A stretch of 32,254 nucleotides of DNA from Candidatus Segatella intestinihominis (lineage in GTDB: Bacteria > Bacteroidota > Bacteroidia > Bacteroidales > Bacteroidaceae): the NCBI GenBank assembly GCA_900548535.1, contig URLG01000028.1, positions 1-32,254 of the forward strand, given 5' to 3'. A model generated the notes under the pieces. The model was not told the DNA's origin. It worked only from the letters and a program-made list of their open reading frames with translations, and searched no databases. Shown here piece after piece: positions 8,792 to 15,729 of this stretch (positions are counted from its first letter, which is position 1; each line of letters starts with the position of its first letter). The translations under genes and the position numbers were made by a program.

Positions 8792-9235
8792 TTAGATTTC
8801 CTCATATCCCACTTGCTCCTCATATCTGTCAAATCCGATGCTGATGTCGGCACCATATTTCTGGAGTAGCTTGAGCAGCTCTTGCTGCATGTCCGGGGCG
8901 ATGGGGATGGCACCACGCTTGGCGCGGCAGTAAGTGGACTCGCTATAATAGGGGGTGCGTTGCCAGAACTTATAGGTATTGCCGGAGGGGACGGTATCAA
9001 ACATGCGCTGGAAGCCTCTTGCTAAGCGGAAGGTCTTCTTGGTGAGGCGATGCTTGCAGCCCTCTTCGCTGCACTCCAGGAAGCGGGGATTGAGGATGGC
9101 GAAGGCTTGCTCCTTGGCTACCAGCTCATGGTAGCGCTCATAGCGGGCGCAAAAATGATGTACTGGGCATGCCTCGTGGTGGCATACGGTGTCTACGGAA
9201 CTGAATCGGATGTCGTTTTTGATGTAGTTGTTCAT
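8792..9235 (-). CDS. Cys-rich protein, probably DUF6078 family
   Basis: 147-residue cytoplasmic-looking protein, no signal or membrane segment. Its N-terminal half is rich in Cys and His (C18, H19, H20, C23, H26, H27, C29, C55, C60, H62), which suggests a zinc-binding module. The C-terminal half holds a conserved-looking FWQRTPYYSESTYCRAKRGA block and a helical end. I recall short proteins of this type in Prevotella and Bacteroides under the label DUF6078; that name is from memory and tentative. It lies just outside the vapE element's left terminal repeat. The pairing with vapE may be functional or may only reflect a shared insertion hot spot. Confidence 0.6.
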   Translation of the reverse strand: MNNYIKNDIRFSSVDTVCHHEACPVHHFCARYERYHELVAKEQAFAILNPRFLECSEEGCKHRLTKKTFRLARGFQRMFDTVPSGNTYKFWQRTPYYSESTYCRAKRGAIPIAPDMQQELLKLLQKYGADISIGFDRYEEQVGYEEI

Positions 9236-9300
9236 AATGATATTCTATTTTAAAAGATGATTATTTTTTAAGATGATGATGATGATTTGATGATGGAAAG

Positions 9301-9433
9301 ATGGTCTTAGCAGACAGCTGCAAAGGCACTAACGAGCACTGTCTGAACCTGGACCGAGGGCTATTCCTATGGGACAGCCCACTAGCGCCTATGTCGCTAG
9401 TGTACTGTCTGGCGGAGGCAGCGGTCTGACAGT
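9301..9433. other. Structured non-coding stretch
   Basis: The 326-bp gap 9236-9561 holds a GAT-rich microsatellite near 9270-9295, then this G/C-richer stretch. It contains an 8-bp hairpin CACTAGCG/CGCTAGTG (9380-9387 with 9395-9402), pairing-capable ACTGTC (9404-9409) and GACAGT (9428-9433), and further CAGACAG (9311) and CTGTCTG (about 9339) copies that could pair alternatively. It lies just outside the left terminal repeat of the vapE element. No coding potential is convincing on either strand. It could be a structured RNA or a recombination site; there is no match to a known RNA class. Confidence 0.4.
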
Positions 9434-9462
9434 GGGGAAATCGGTGTGGCGAGACAAATCTC

Positions 9463-9486
9463 TGATTTTACCTTCACTCTTCACCT
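9463..9486 (+). repeat. Left terminal inverted repeat of element A
   Basis: A 24-bp sequence that begins TGATTTTACC and ends CTCTTCACCT. It is the exact reverse complement of 10943-10966. It contains one copy of the iteron-like motif. Confidence 0.9.
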
Positions 9487-9542
9487 TTCCTCCCGAAACC
9501 CTAGTAAATAAAGGGGATTCGAGGGGTGAAGAGTGCTCGTGG

Positions 9543-9573
9543 CTCTTCACCCACTCTTCACCTACTCTTCACC
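9543..9573 (-). repeat. Left iteron-like array of element A
   Basis: Three CTCTTCACC copies at an exact 11-bp period, one helical turn. The array overlaps the 3' end of vapE: the last codons (..IGEE-stop) are written in the repeat, and the stop lies at 9562-9564. Confidence 0.9.
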
Positions 9574-10779
9574 TATCAGGAGATAAGCCTGCCCTCGCTT
9601 GGTATGCTTCGACTGGCAGCCCATCAGTTTCAGGCATTTGCCTATCTTGATGCGGCAGCTCATGCTGTTCTCCAGGGTAGGGTACAGGGAGTAGAGCTTG
9701 TCGAATATCTCCGAATTGATGTACCACTTGCCCTCTTCCTCTTCCTCTGGGATGCGGAAGCTGCTCTTCACCATGTTGTCCACCTCGTCGGTCTTGAAGA
9801 ATGGCAGGTTGCTCTCCTGTATGCGGTCCACCTCATCATTGCTGAACCAATATGGGATATTATTGTCCCTGAGCTCATACATTACTTGTGCATAGAGCTG
9901 GTCATAATTGATGGCAGAGCCATTGTCTATATATTCACCGGCTGGTATCTGAATGCAGATGAAGCGGCGGCTACCCGTGGCATCGCAGAGCGGATGCTCA
10001 TCGTTGGTGGTGGCTAGGAAGGAGGCATATCGGCGACGGTCATCCTGGCTCTTTCCGAAGATGGGGCGGCCATTCACCTTGACCTTGGAGAGTAGCTGCT
10101 TGAGCTTGCCTTGCTGTGATGGGCCCATGTTGGCAAACTCATCGATGTTGACATAGAGATTGTGGGTGAGCGCCATCTCGGTATCAAACTTATTGCCGAA
10201 GTTGATATGATCCAAGAAGTATTGGCGCAGCTGCTCGGGCAGGAGTCTCACGCCGAAGGTACTCTTGCCGCAGCCCTGCTGACCAATGAGCACCGGCACA
10301 GCCTCATTGCCATGCAGCATGTCCATCTGGAGCCAGTGGGCCACTGAGGAGCGAAGCCAGGTGGAGAGCCAGCTCAGTTGCTCGCTCGTGATGCCCGGTA
10401 TTCTGCTGAAGAGAGCCGCCACATGGTTCTGCCCATCCCACTTAGGCAGATGCTCCAGATATTCCTTGATAGGGTCGAACTCTGGAATATCCTCCGAGTG
10501 GATGTACTCCTCGATGTCTTGGCGTGGCGACTTCTTGCCGCCAATGCCCAGTTTCTTGGCTTTGCGCACGATAGAGTTGAAAGCCTCTGAGGTAAATACC
10601 TTCCAGAATGGCTTATCCTCCTCATTATCAGTGTTAACCATATACTCCGACTTGCCGCTTACTACGTTTCTGCGGAATCGGAAAAACTCGTCTAGGAAGC
10701 TTTCTACCTGGTAGATAGCTGATCCGTTACTTGTCATCTCAATGGATGACTGATTTGCATTTGAAAGATTTGTACTCAT
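9562..10779 (-). CDS. VapE-family AAA+ ATPase (virulence-associated E)
   Basis: 405-residue ATPase of the VapE family, related to superfamily-3-like helicase or primase-associated ATPases in phages, satellites and plasmids. It has Walker A GQQGCGKS at 166-173, Walker B LYVNIDE at 208-214, sensor FLATTND at 254-260 and GSRRF at 269-273 as arginine finger. The C-terminal 90 residues (KWYINSEIFDKLYSLYPTLE, then SMSCRIKIGKCLKLMG) look like the small winged-helix-type domain often called DUF3874 in Bacteroidota. There is no primase domain, unlike longer relatives. It is the only gene within element A. No clear TAnnTTTG promoter was found upstream. A role in element replication is inferred. Confidence 0.9.
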   Translation of the reverse strand: MSTNLSNANQSSIEMTSNGSAIYQVESFLDEFFRFRRNVVSGKSEYMVNTDNEEDKPFWKVFTSEAFNSIVRKAKKLGIGGKKSPRQDIEEYIHSEDIPEFDPIKEYLEHLPKWDGQNHVAALFSRIPGITSEQLSWLSTWLRSSVAHWLQMDMLHGNEAVPVLIGQQGCGKSTFGVRLLPEQLRQYFLDHINFGNKFDTEMALTHNLYVNIDEFANMGPSQQGKLKQLLSKVKVNGRPIFGKSQDDRRRYASFLATTNDEHPLCDATGSRRFICIQIPAGEYIDNGSAINYDQLYAQVMYELRDNNIPYWFSNDEVDRIQESNLPFFKTDEVDNMVKSSFRIPEEEEEGKWYINSEIFDKLYSLYPTLENSMSCRIKIGKCLKLMGCQSKHTKRGQAYLLIGEE

Positions 10780-10857
10780 ACTTATGTTGAATTTTTAATT
10801 AGAAATTATTCTATGTTTCTGCTCAGTGGCTCCGTATCTGTGCCTTGCCCCTTGGAG

Positions 10858-10905
10858 GGTGAAGAGAGGTGAAGAGTGGGTGAAGAGCCGCATTCTCTCT
10901 TCACC
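10858..10905 (+). repeat. Right iteron-like array of element A
   Basis: Forward GGTGAAGAG copies at 10858, 10868 and 10879 (steps of 10 and 11 bp) and one reverse copy at 10897-10905. This mirrors the left end. It lies 79 bp upstream of the vapE ATG, so it could also affect vapE expression. Confidence 0.9.
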
Positions 10906-10942
10906 TCGCTAATCTTCTGTTTTATAGCTACTTGCGTCGCTT

Positions 10943-10966
10943 AGGTGAAGAGTGAAGGTAAAATCA
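10943..10966 (-). repeat. Right terminal inverted repeat of element A
   Basis: Exact 24-bp reverse complement of 9463-9486; contains the outermost motif copy at 10944-10952. Confidence 0.9.
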
Positions 10967-10981
10967 TCATTTCTCCCTATT

Positions 10982-11020
10982 GGGCAGGTAACAAACCTGC
11001 CCTCCCAGTATTTCTTGCTG
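10982..11020. repeat. Dispersed palindromic repeat, partial copy
   Basis: The hairpin GGGCAGGT-AACAA-ACCTGCCC (10982-11002) is followed by AGTATTTCTTGCTG (11007-11020). The same units form a fuller palindrome at 25890-25943. Here the left outer arm is missing, and the loop is the reverse complement of the other copy's loop. It starts 15 bp outside the right terminal repeat of element A. Confidence 0.75.
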
Positions 11021-11044
11021 ATAGCCTTGCATTTTCTGGGTGCA

Positions 11045-11105
11045 AAGATAATGCAAACGAGCGCAATGAAAATTTATTTTCAAATTGCCGAGTGCAGCTT
11101 ATCTT
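11045..11105. repeat. Imperfect long inverted repeat
   Basis: Outer arms AAGATAATGCA and TGCAGCTTATCTT and inner arms GCAATGAAAAT / ATTTTCAAATTGC form an imperfect hairpin of about 60 nt. I recall similar hairpin sequences beginning with a TGCAAAGATAA block as widespread intergenic repeats in Bacteroides and Prevotella (from memory). Together with the vapE right end and the preceding palindrome, this fills the 525-bp gap 10780-11304. Confidence 0.5.
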
Positions 11106-11249
11106 ATGCAAAGATAATCAATATAAAAAGGTTTTGCAACTTTTCCCTGCCAGCTACCCCTGCTTTCCGGAAAAGTAGGGAAAACGAATGGGGGAGCGGG
11201 GAAAAGAATGGGGAAAAGAAGAATAGAAAAGAAGGAAAAAGTGATGCAG

Positions 11250-11273
11250 TTTCAAGAAAAAAGTGTACCTTTG
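11250..11273 (+). promoter_or_regulatory. Promoter of the 454-residue protein gene
   Basis: -7 box TACCTTTG at 11266-11273 with TTTC at 11250. The whole 24-nt block is identical to 17022-17045 upstream of prmC. Confidence 0.7.
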
Positions 11274-11304
11274 CAGCAACATTCACAATTAACAACCAGA
11301 TAAG

Positions 11305-12669
11305 ATGACAGAACCTGAAGATAATGCGCTCAGTTACGAAGTCTTCGACCGACAACTGGATAACTTCTATCGTATGCTCCATGTATTGATGGAAGGGTGG
11401 GATGACTATAGCCCACAAGAACTTACATTCGACATCCGTTCGCTCTGCACCAAGGCCAACCGCCTCTGCCACATGGCAGTGCAAGACCTCGCTTTGCAGC
11501 ATAGCGACATAGCCAACCAGCGCAAGCAAGCCAACGAGGAGCACTGCTCCAAGCTAGACATCCTGGTGGGCAACCATCTCACGCCCCTCATGGCTCGCAT
11601 CGTAAAGGAATCGAGGGCAGGACATTACATCGAGGGCAATCGCACCAAATGGGCTCCGATGGAAATGACCGAACTTATTCCTCTGCTCAATGATTATCTG
11701 GAAAATGATGATCTGACGGATGGCAAGATATTGGACGTAAAGGATATAGAAGAGATAGAAAAACTGGTAACCAAGAAACTGAAGCCTACCAAGATACCGG
11801 GCGTGAAACCAGCGGAGAGACTCTGGAATTTCTTCCAACTCTACAGCATGGCATGTTATCTGTGGCTCCACTTTCGCCGAGTGAGCCACTTCACCACTCT
11901 TGCCAAGAGCGAGGAGCAGATGGCTCGACTCATGGAAATGAGTGTGCAGCAATATCAGCAGGAGTTTCCTGAGGAGATAGAGCGATATTTCGCCACCCTT
12001 CTATATATTAATAATGTGAAGAGGCTATCGGCGGGTGAACTGCTGGATGCCCGGAAGGAGCTCATCAAGGAGGTGCCCCAAAACTTGCAACTCGCCTTTG
12101 CCCGCTATGTGAGCGACATCCGACAGCTGGGAGCCCAACTCATTCACATCGACTTCACAGCCGATGAACTGAAGCAACTGTTGTCTGCCACCGTCAAGTG
12201 GCATCTCATCGAGGAGGAGCTTTACACGCTGTATCATCCTGAGCGCATCGTGCCCACCCTGAATAATCAGGTATTCTTCTCCGTACAGAATGGCACTCCT
12301 ATAGATATGGAGCAGCTGAGGGAGAGAATGGAGAAGATGGTGGATATGGTTACGCGCAAAAACCACTGGTTCTGTGTATGGTGTGTGCTGAAACATCACA
12401 ACTTGCTGCGAGATACCCAGAATTTCAATGCCTTTGCCCATCAGATGATGAGCCGGGAGTGGTTTGGCGACATCGATGAGCGCTATACCTTTTCGGGCGA
12501 TACCCTGCGCGAGTATCGCCGCTACTTCTCGGATATAGACTTCAAGGAGTGGGATAATGATGATTTTATGGCAGAAAGAGCCGCCTTCGGTATGAAGAAA
12601 TGGTCGCCCAATCTCTGCCAGCAATTCACCAACTTATGCTATCAGATGGACGAGGCGTTCTGCGGTTAG
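11305..12669 (+). CDS. Uncharacterised protein, 454 residues
   Basis: I do not recognise the family. It is soluble, with no signal peptide or membrane segment, and is mostly helical by composition. A charged central part (residues 140-165, DVKDIEEIEKLVTKKLKPTK) separates an N-terminal helical region from a larger C-terminal one. The C-terminal 110 residues carry many aromatics and a distinctive end (NAFAHQMMSREWFGDIDERY, then SPNLCQQFTNLCYQM). I recall similar endings in hypothetical proteins of Bacteroidota accessory regions, without a function. It lies between the vapE element and an ATPase remnant, has its own TACCTTTG promoter and is transcribed alone. The start at 11305 follows the promoter by about 30 bp. 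Confidence 0.8.
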   Translation: MTEPEDNALSYEVFDRQLDNFYRMLHVLMEGWDDYSPQELTFDIRSLCTKANRLCHMAVQDLALQHSDIANQRKQANEEHCSKLDILVGNHLTPLMARIVKESRAGHYIEGNRTKWAPMEMTELIPLLNDYLENDDLTDGKILDVKDIEEIEKLVTKKLKPTKIPGVKPAERLWNFFQLYSMACYLWLHFRRVSHFTTLAKSEEQMARLMEMSVQQYQQEFPEEIERYFATLLYINNVKRLSAGELLDARKELIKEVPQNLQLAFARYVSDIRQLGAQLIHIDFTADELKQLLSATVKWHLIEEELYTLYHPERIVPTLNNQVFFSVQNGTPIDMEQLRERMEKMVDMVTRKNHWFCVWCVLKHHNLLRDTQNFNAFAHQMMSREWFGDIDERYTFSGDTLREYRRYFSDIDFKEWDNDDFMAERAAFGMKKWSPNLCQQFTNLCYQMDEAFCG

Positions 12670-12749
12670 AACTCTGCATCTATCAATCTGTCGCAGAAGT
12701 ATTCTGGCGATAGATATCCCTCTATCAAAAACGGATTTGTCTGTACCAT
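12666..12749 (-). pseudogene. Remnant of a Bacteroidota ATP-binding (AAA) protein gene
   Basis: A 27-codon minus-strand frame reads MVQTNPFLIEGYLSPEYFCD followed by RLIDAEF and a stop. The block NPF-x-x-x-GY-x-SPEYFCDR is what I recall as the N-terminus of a common Bacteroidota family of about 370-residue AAA ATPases, where it precedes the P-loop. Nothing downstream continues the protein, so only the start survives. Its end overlaps the stop of the plus-strand gene. A TAACTTTG box at 12800-12807 on the minus strand could be its old promoter. The family assignment is from memory. Confidence 0.5.
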
Positions 12750-12943
12750 AGTTATTTACACCATTATGGATTTTACGTAACGAAGATTTAATAATGCTGC
12801 AAAGTTAGCAAAAAGTTTTTGTAACGGGGGCATTTCTAAAAACTTTATTACTAATTAACTATTTAGATTATAAAGAAGTATAAGGAATTAAGCACAGTCT
12901 AATATGATGCTCATGATAAAAGTCTTATTTTTTGCAGTGATAG

Positions 12944-12980
12944 CAGTTCCTAGTTTTGCGAGTTATAAAACTAGGAACTG
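12944..12980. terminator. Hairpin, possible terminator
   Basis: CAGTTCCTAGTTTT (12944-12957) pairs with AAAACTAGGAACTG (12967-12980) around a 9-nt loop. The sequence after it on the plus strand is only moderately T-rich. It sits 7 nt after the stop of the GLUG-repeat gene and may end transcription from either side. The rest of 12750-12943 shows nothing else recognisable. Confidence 0.5.
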
Positions 12981-12987
12981 TTACGAT

Positions 12988-15303
12988 TTATTTTCCTAAA
13001 ACAATCTTTTGTCCATTTCGTATATATATTCCCTTGGAACTTGGACTTTCAACAACATTACCCATCATATCGTATAAATTGTCGCTATATTTTTCTGTCT
13101 TATAGATATGATTAATGCCAGAGATAATAGGATTTCCTTTTCCATTAAGTTTTGGGTATAAGTCAGAATTTACTTCTTGTCCCCATGGTGAAGGATTTTG
13201 TCCCTCATTCAACAAAACGCAAAGCTTTCCTGAAGCAAAATCCTCTGCTGTTTTTGCTACGCCATTTGTAAGGTTAACTATTCCTTCTTGTTGCAGGTAA
13301 TAACAATTGGAAAAGACATTATCAATAGGGTTATAAAAATTTGCAATGCCATATAAATCAGCATTCGTGGAATTTTCAGCAAAATTCAACTTGCCATAAT
13401 TGAAAACATTTGTAATATTTATATTTTGAGGATAATCCTCCTTTGCTATTCCACAAACAGATTTTCCACCCCTTATTTCTCCTGCATTATAACAATTGAA
13501 TATTTTTCTGTATTCTACTTCTGTGGAAAATCCAAAATTACCTGTCAATCCTACTGCGTCACCATCGCTTTGTATATTTCCTTCATTATAAGAGTTGGTT
13601 ATTTTTATAGCTCCCCTTTCACACAATCCAGCAGCAAATTCCGCTCCTTTAATATCACCCTTATTAAAGGAATTGCTTATAGTTACCGAATTCTGATTAC
13701 CTGTCAATCCTGCAGCTTTACCGTTGCATGTTATGTTGCCAGAGTTATAGCAACTATCTATTTGCACTTTTGTTGCTCCATAACCTCCATTGGGCACTAA
13801 TCCTGCTACATATTTATTTTCATCTTGTTTTTTAAAATTGTAATTTATATCTCCTTCATTATAACAATTTTTGAAACAAACTGCATAATGAGAAAAAAAT
13901 CCTAATAATCCAGCACTACCTTCTACATTTCCTTTGTTAAAGCATTTTTCGATATACAAAGTTTGGTCGGTACCATCACCTGCAATACCACCGATTAATC
14001 CTGAACCTCCTGTCACTTTTCCAGTGTTGTAGCAATTTCTCACATTTGTAAGATACATAGCTCCGCCAACTAGTCCACTACCATTGTCAATGTTACCGAT
14101 ATTTGAACAATCGTTAATTTCGAAAGCATATGTATAGTCTACCATACCGCTACCACCATATACATTTCCTTCATTATGGCAATCTTTGATATAGTGGGTC
14201 AGCAATTGTCCAAACAAGCCGCCAACCATGCCTCTGATAGATCCAGTTGATGTAATAATACCTTTGTTTAGGCATTTTTCAGTAATACCAAAACTTGAAC
14301 CAGAACTAGATCCAGCAATAATACCACCAACGGAATAAGTACCTGTGATATTACCTATGTTTACAAGATTTCTTAAAGTAGAAGGTTTCTCTTTTGAATA
14401 AGCGGGATTCCATGCTGTACACATAATGCCTCCACAATCATAGTCGCTAACAATTTCGCCAGAGTTAGAGCAGTTTTCCATTAGAGATAACTCATATGAT
14501 TCTCCGCAGATACCGCCTACTTGTGATCTTGGTGATGACAAAGTGGATGTAACCTTTATGTTTCCGGAATTTGCACAATTCCATATTTTGCATGTTCTAT
14601 CTGTTGATGGTAAAGAAGAACAACTACCAACAATACCTCCTATTACGGGGTTAGTATTATCTCCTAAGTTAGAAATATAAATGGAAGCATCGTTAGTGCA
14701 TCCATAAAAAACTCCTGATTCAATTTCTCCTGCTAGAAATCCGACATTTAAGTTTCCATCTAATTGTTGGCCATTGATAGAAAGTAGAGAGTTTGTGAAT
14801 TTAATATTACATAATGTATCACAAGATGTTTTACCGAAAAGCCCCATACAAGCATAAGTTTTAGTATCTAAAACAAGGGAATCTTGGTATAATCCTTTAA
14901 TCGTATGAACTTGTCCGTCAAAATTAGCTTTAAAATTATTATTAGAAGTACCTATTGGAACCCATTGCTTTGGTGTTCCCTCGCCAATGATAGTTCCATC
15001 TTTCTGAAATATAAATCCAGGATTTAAGTCAATGTCTTGACCTAAGACAAAGTATTGCCCACTATATGAAGTGCCATGATTTACATACCAAGCTAAATCC
15101 GCAAGTTGTTGTGCGTTGTTAATGACATAAGGATTGTCTTTTGTTCCCAGTCCTTCTTCATATGGTAATGATGTTATTTGCACATTTGGGTATTCCCAGC
15201 CAAATGCCTTTACTGAAGTAATAACAAACATAAAGATAAAAAGCAATGTTTTTGGGGGCATTGCAAGTCTCTTTGAAATAGGGATAATGTTAAATCTCTT
15301 CAT
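12988..15303 (-). CDS. GLUG-repeat surface protein with T9SS-like C-terminus
   Basis: 771 residues. The N-terminus has a basic start and a hydrophobic segment (TLLFIFMFVITSVKA) as signal peptide. Next comes a domain typical of GLUG proteins (GLGTKDNPYVINNAQQLADL, then GQYFVLGQDIDLNPG). Residues about 130-690 are irregular repeats of 25-40 residues built on N-x-G-x-I/V and GGI/GLxG with many Cys-Asn pairs (C-x-N-x-G), as expected of a beta-solenoid. The last 40 residues (SDNLYDMMGNVV, then KGIYIRNGQKIVLGK) look like the short T9SS type A sorting signal of Prevotella proteins. It is probably exported and surface-bound. Ligand unknown; AT-rich, alone on its transcript. Confidence 0.85.
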   Translation of the reverse strand: MKRFNIIPISKRLAMPPKTLLFIFMFVITSVKAFGWEYPNVQITSLPYEEGLGTKDNPYVINNAQQLADLAWYVNHGTSYSGQYFVLGQDIDLNPGFIFQKDGTIIGEGTPKQWVPIGTSNNNFKANFDGQVHTIKGLYQDSLVLDTKTYACMGLFGKTSCDTLCNIKFTNSLLSINGQQLDGNLNVGFLAGEIESGVFYGCTNDASIYISNLGDNTNPVIGGIVGSCSSLPSTDRTCKIWNCANSGNIKVTSTLSSPRSQVGGICGESYELSLMENCSNSGEIVSDYDCGGIMCTAWNPAYSKEKPSTLRNLVNIGNITGTYSVGGIIAGSSSGSSFGITEKCLNKGIITSTGSIRGMVGGLFGQLLTHYIKDCHNEGNVYGGSGMVDYTYAFEINDCSNIGNIDNGSGLVGGAMYLTNVRNCYNTGKVTGGSGLIGGIAGDGTDQTLYIEKCFNKGNVEGSAGLLGFFSHYAVCFKNCYNEGDINYNFKKQDENKYVAGLVPNGGYGATKVQIDSCYNSGNITCNGKAAGLTGNQNSVTISNSFNKGDIKGAEFAAGLCERGAIKITNSYNEGNIQSDGDAVGLTGNFGFSTEVEYRKIFNCYNAGEIRGGKSVCGIAKEDYPQNINITNVFNYGKLNFAENSTNADLYGIANFYNPIDNVFSNCYYLQQEGIVNLTNGVAKTAEDFASGKLCVLLNEGQNPSPWGQEVNSDLYPKLNGKGNPIISGINHIYKTEKYSDNLYDMMGNVVESPSSKGIYIRNGQKIVLGK

Positions 15304-15334
15304 AATTTAAAATATAAAAGTTCTTAATTGGGGA

Positions 15335-15365
15335 CAAAGGTAGCGTTTTTTTTGTAAAATTCAAA
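15335..15365 (-). promoter_or_regulatory. Promoter of the GLUG-repeat gene
   Basis: On the minus strand TTTG (15362-15365) and TACCTTTG (15335-15342) are 19 bp apart, an exact fit to the Bacteroidota promoter layout, 32 bp before the ATG. Confidence 0.8.
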
Positions 15366-15456
15366 ACTTTTTTGTTTTTTTCTTCTAAAAATGTTTTTGA
15401 ACTTTCATTTTAAAAGAAGTAGAGGGTAATTAAAATTATTGTTGTAAACTTGATGA

Positions 15457-15504
15457 GTCACCTTCACAGATAGAACTGGTACAAGTTCTATCTGTGAAGG
15501 TGAC
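15457..15504. repeat. Perfect 21-bp hairpin
   Basis: 15457-15477 (starts GTCACCTTCAC) pairs with 15484-15504 around a 6-nt loop. No T tract follows on the plus strand. On the minus strand it lies 6 nt after the stop of the 52-residue gene, so it may be that unit's 3' end or terminator. Confidence 0.7.
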
Positions 15505-15510
15505 ACCTCT

Positions 15511-15669
15511 TTAGTAATCCTGGATATATCCCTTGGTAAACATATCGTAGGATAGGGCTTCCAGCTCGGAGAGCGTCATGTGCTCCACGGCATGTTCTAT
15601 CTTACGAATCAACTCATCTCTCTTGAAATCATCATTGTCGCTGAGGCGCGATGTAAATCTATTGCTCAT
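15511..15669 (-). CDS. Small conserved-looking protein, 52 residues
   Basis: Starts MSNRFTSRLSDNDDFKRDEL and ends MFTKGYIQDY. The frame has good codon use, an A-rich/AGG leader (AAAAAAGG just before the ATG), and a pattern of two amphipathic helices (DELIRKIEHAVEHM, LSELEALSYDMF). It lies 60 bp downstream of ribD on the same strand, after a TTTGAA-rich spacer (15678-15711) that repeats the unit actttgaa, so it may be cotranscribed. No family is recognised. It is probably soluble and perhaps DNA- or protein-binding, which is a guess. Confidence 0.6.
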   Translation of the reverse strand: MSNRFTSRLSDNDDFKRDELIRKIEHAVEHMTLSELEALSYDMFTKGYIQDY

Positions 15670-15729
15670 CCTTTTTTACTTTGAACTTTGAAAATTGAAC
15701 TTTGAAATTTATGATTACCCTTTTCGGGG

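Larger units (their letters stand above)
9463..10966 (-). mobile_element. VapE-carrying terminal-repeat element (element A)
   Basis: A 1.5-kb unit bounded by a perfect 24-bp inverted repeat (9463-9486 and 10943-10966). Inside each end lies a mirrored set of the motif GGTGAAGAG. Left end: 9477-9485 (reverse), 9525-9533 (forward), then reverse copies at 9543-9551, 9554-9562 and 9565-9573. Right end: 10944-10952 (forward), 10897-10905 (reverse), then forward copies at 10879-10887, 10868-10876 and 10858-10866. Gaps from outside in are 39, 9, 2 and 2 bp on the left and 38, 9, 2 and 1 bp on the right. The only gene inside is vapE. No transposase or integrase is present and no target duplication is evident. 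Mobility is inferred from the terminal repeats. Confidence 0.65.

Noticed and set aside
9270..9295. GAT microsatellite as a functional repeat
   Set aside because: Short low-complexity run in non-coding DNA; no sign of phase-variation use.
9369..10017. Plus-strand frames over the left end of element A
   Set aside because: They read through inverted repeats and the antisense of vapE, with no start context or protein-like pattern.
15457..15504. Third member of the element A/B family
   Set aside because: It contains GTGAAGGTG, which resembles the motif, but it is a simple hairpin without arrays or terminal repeats.
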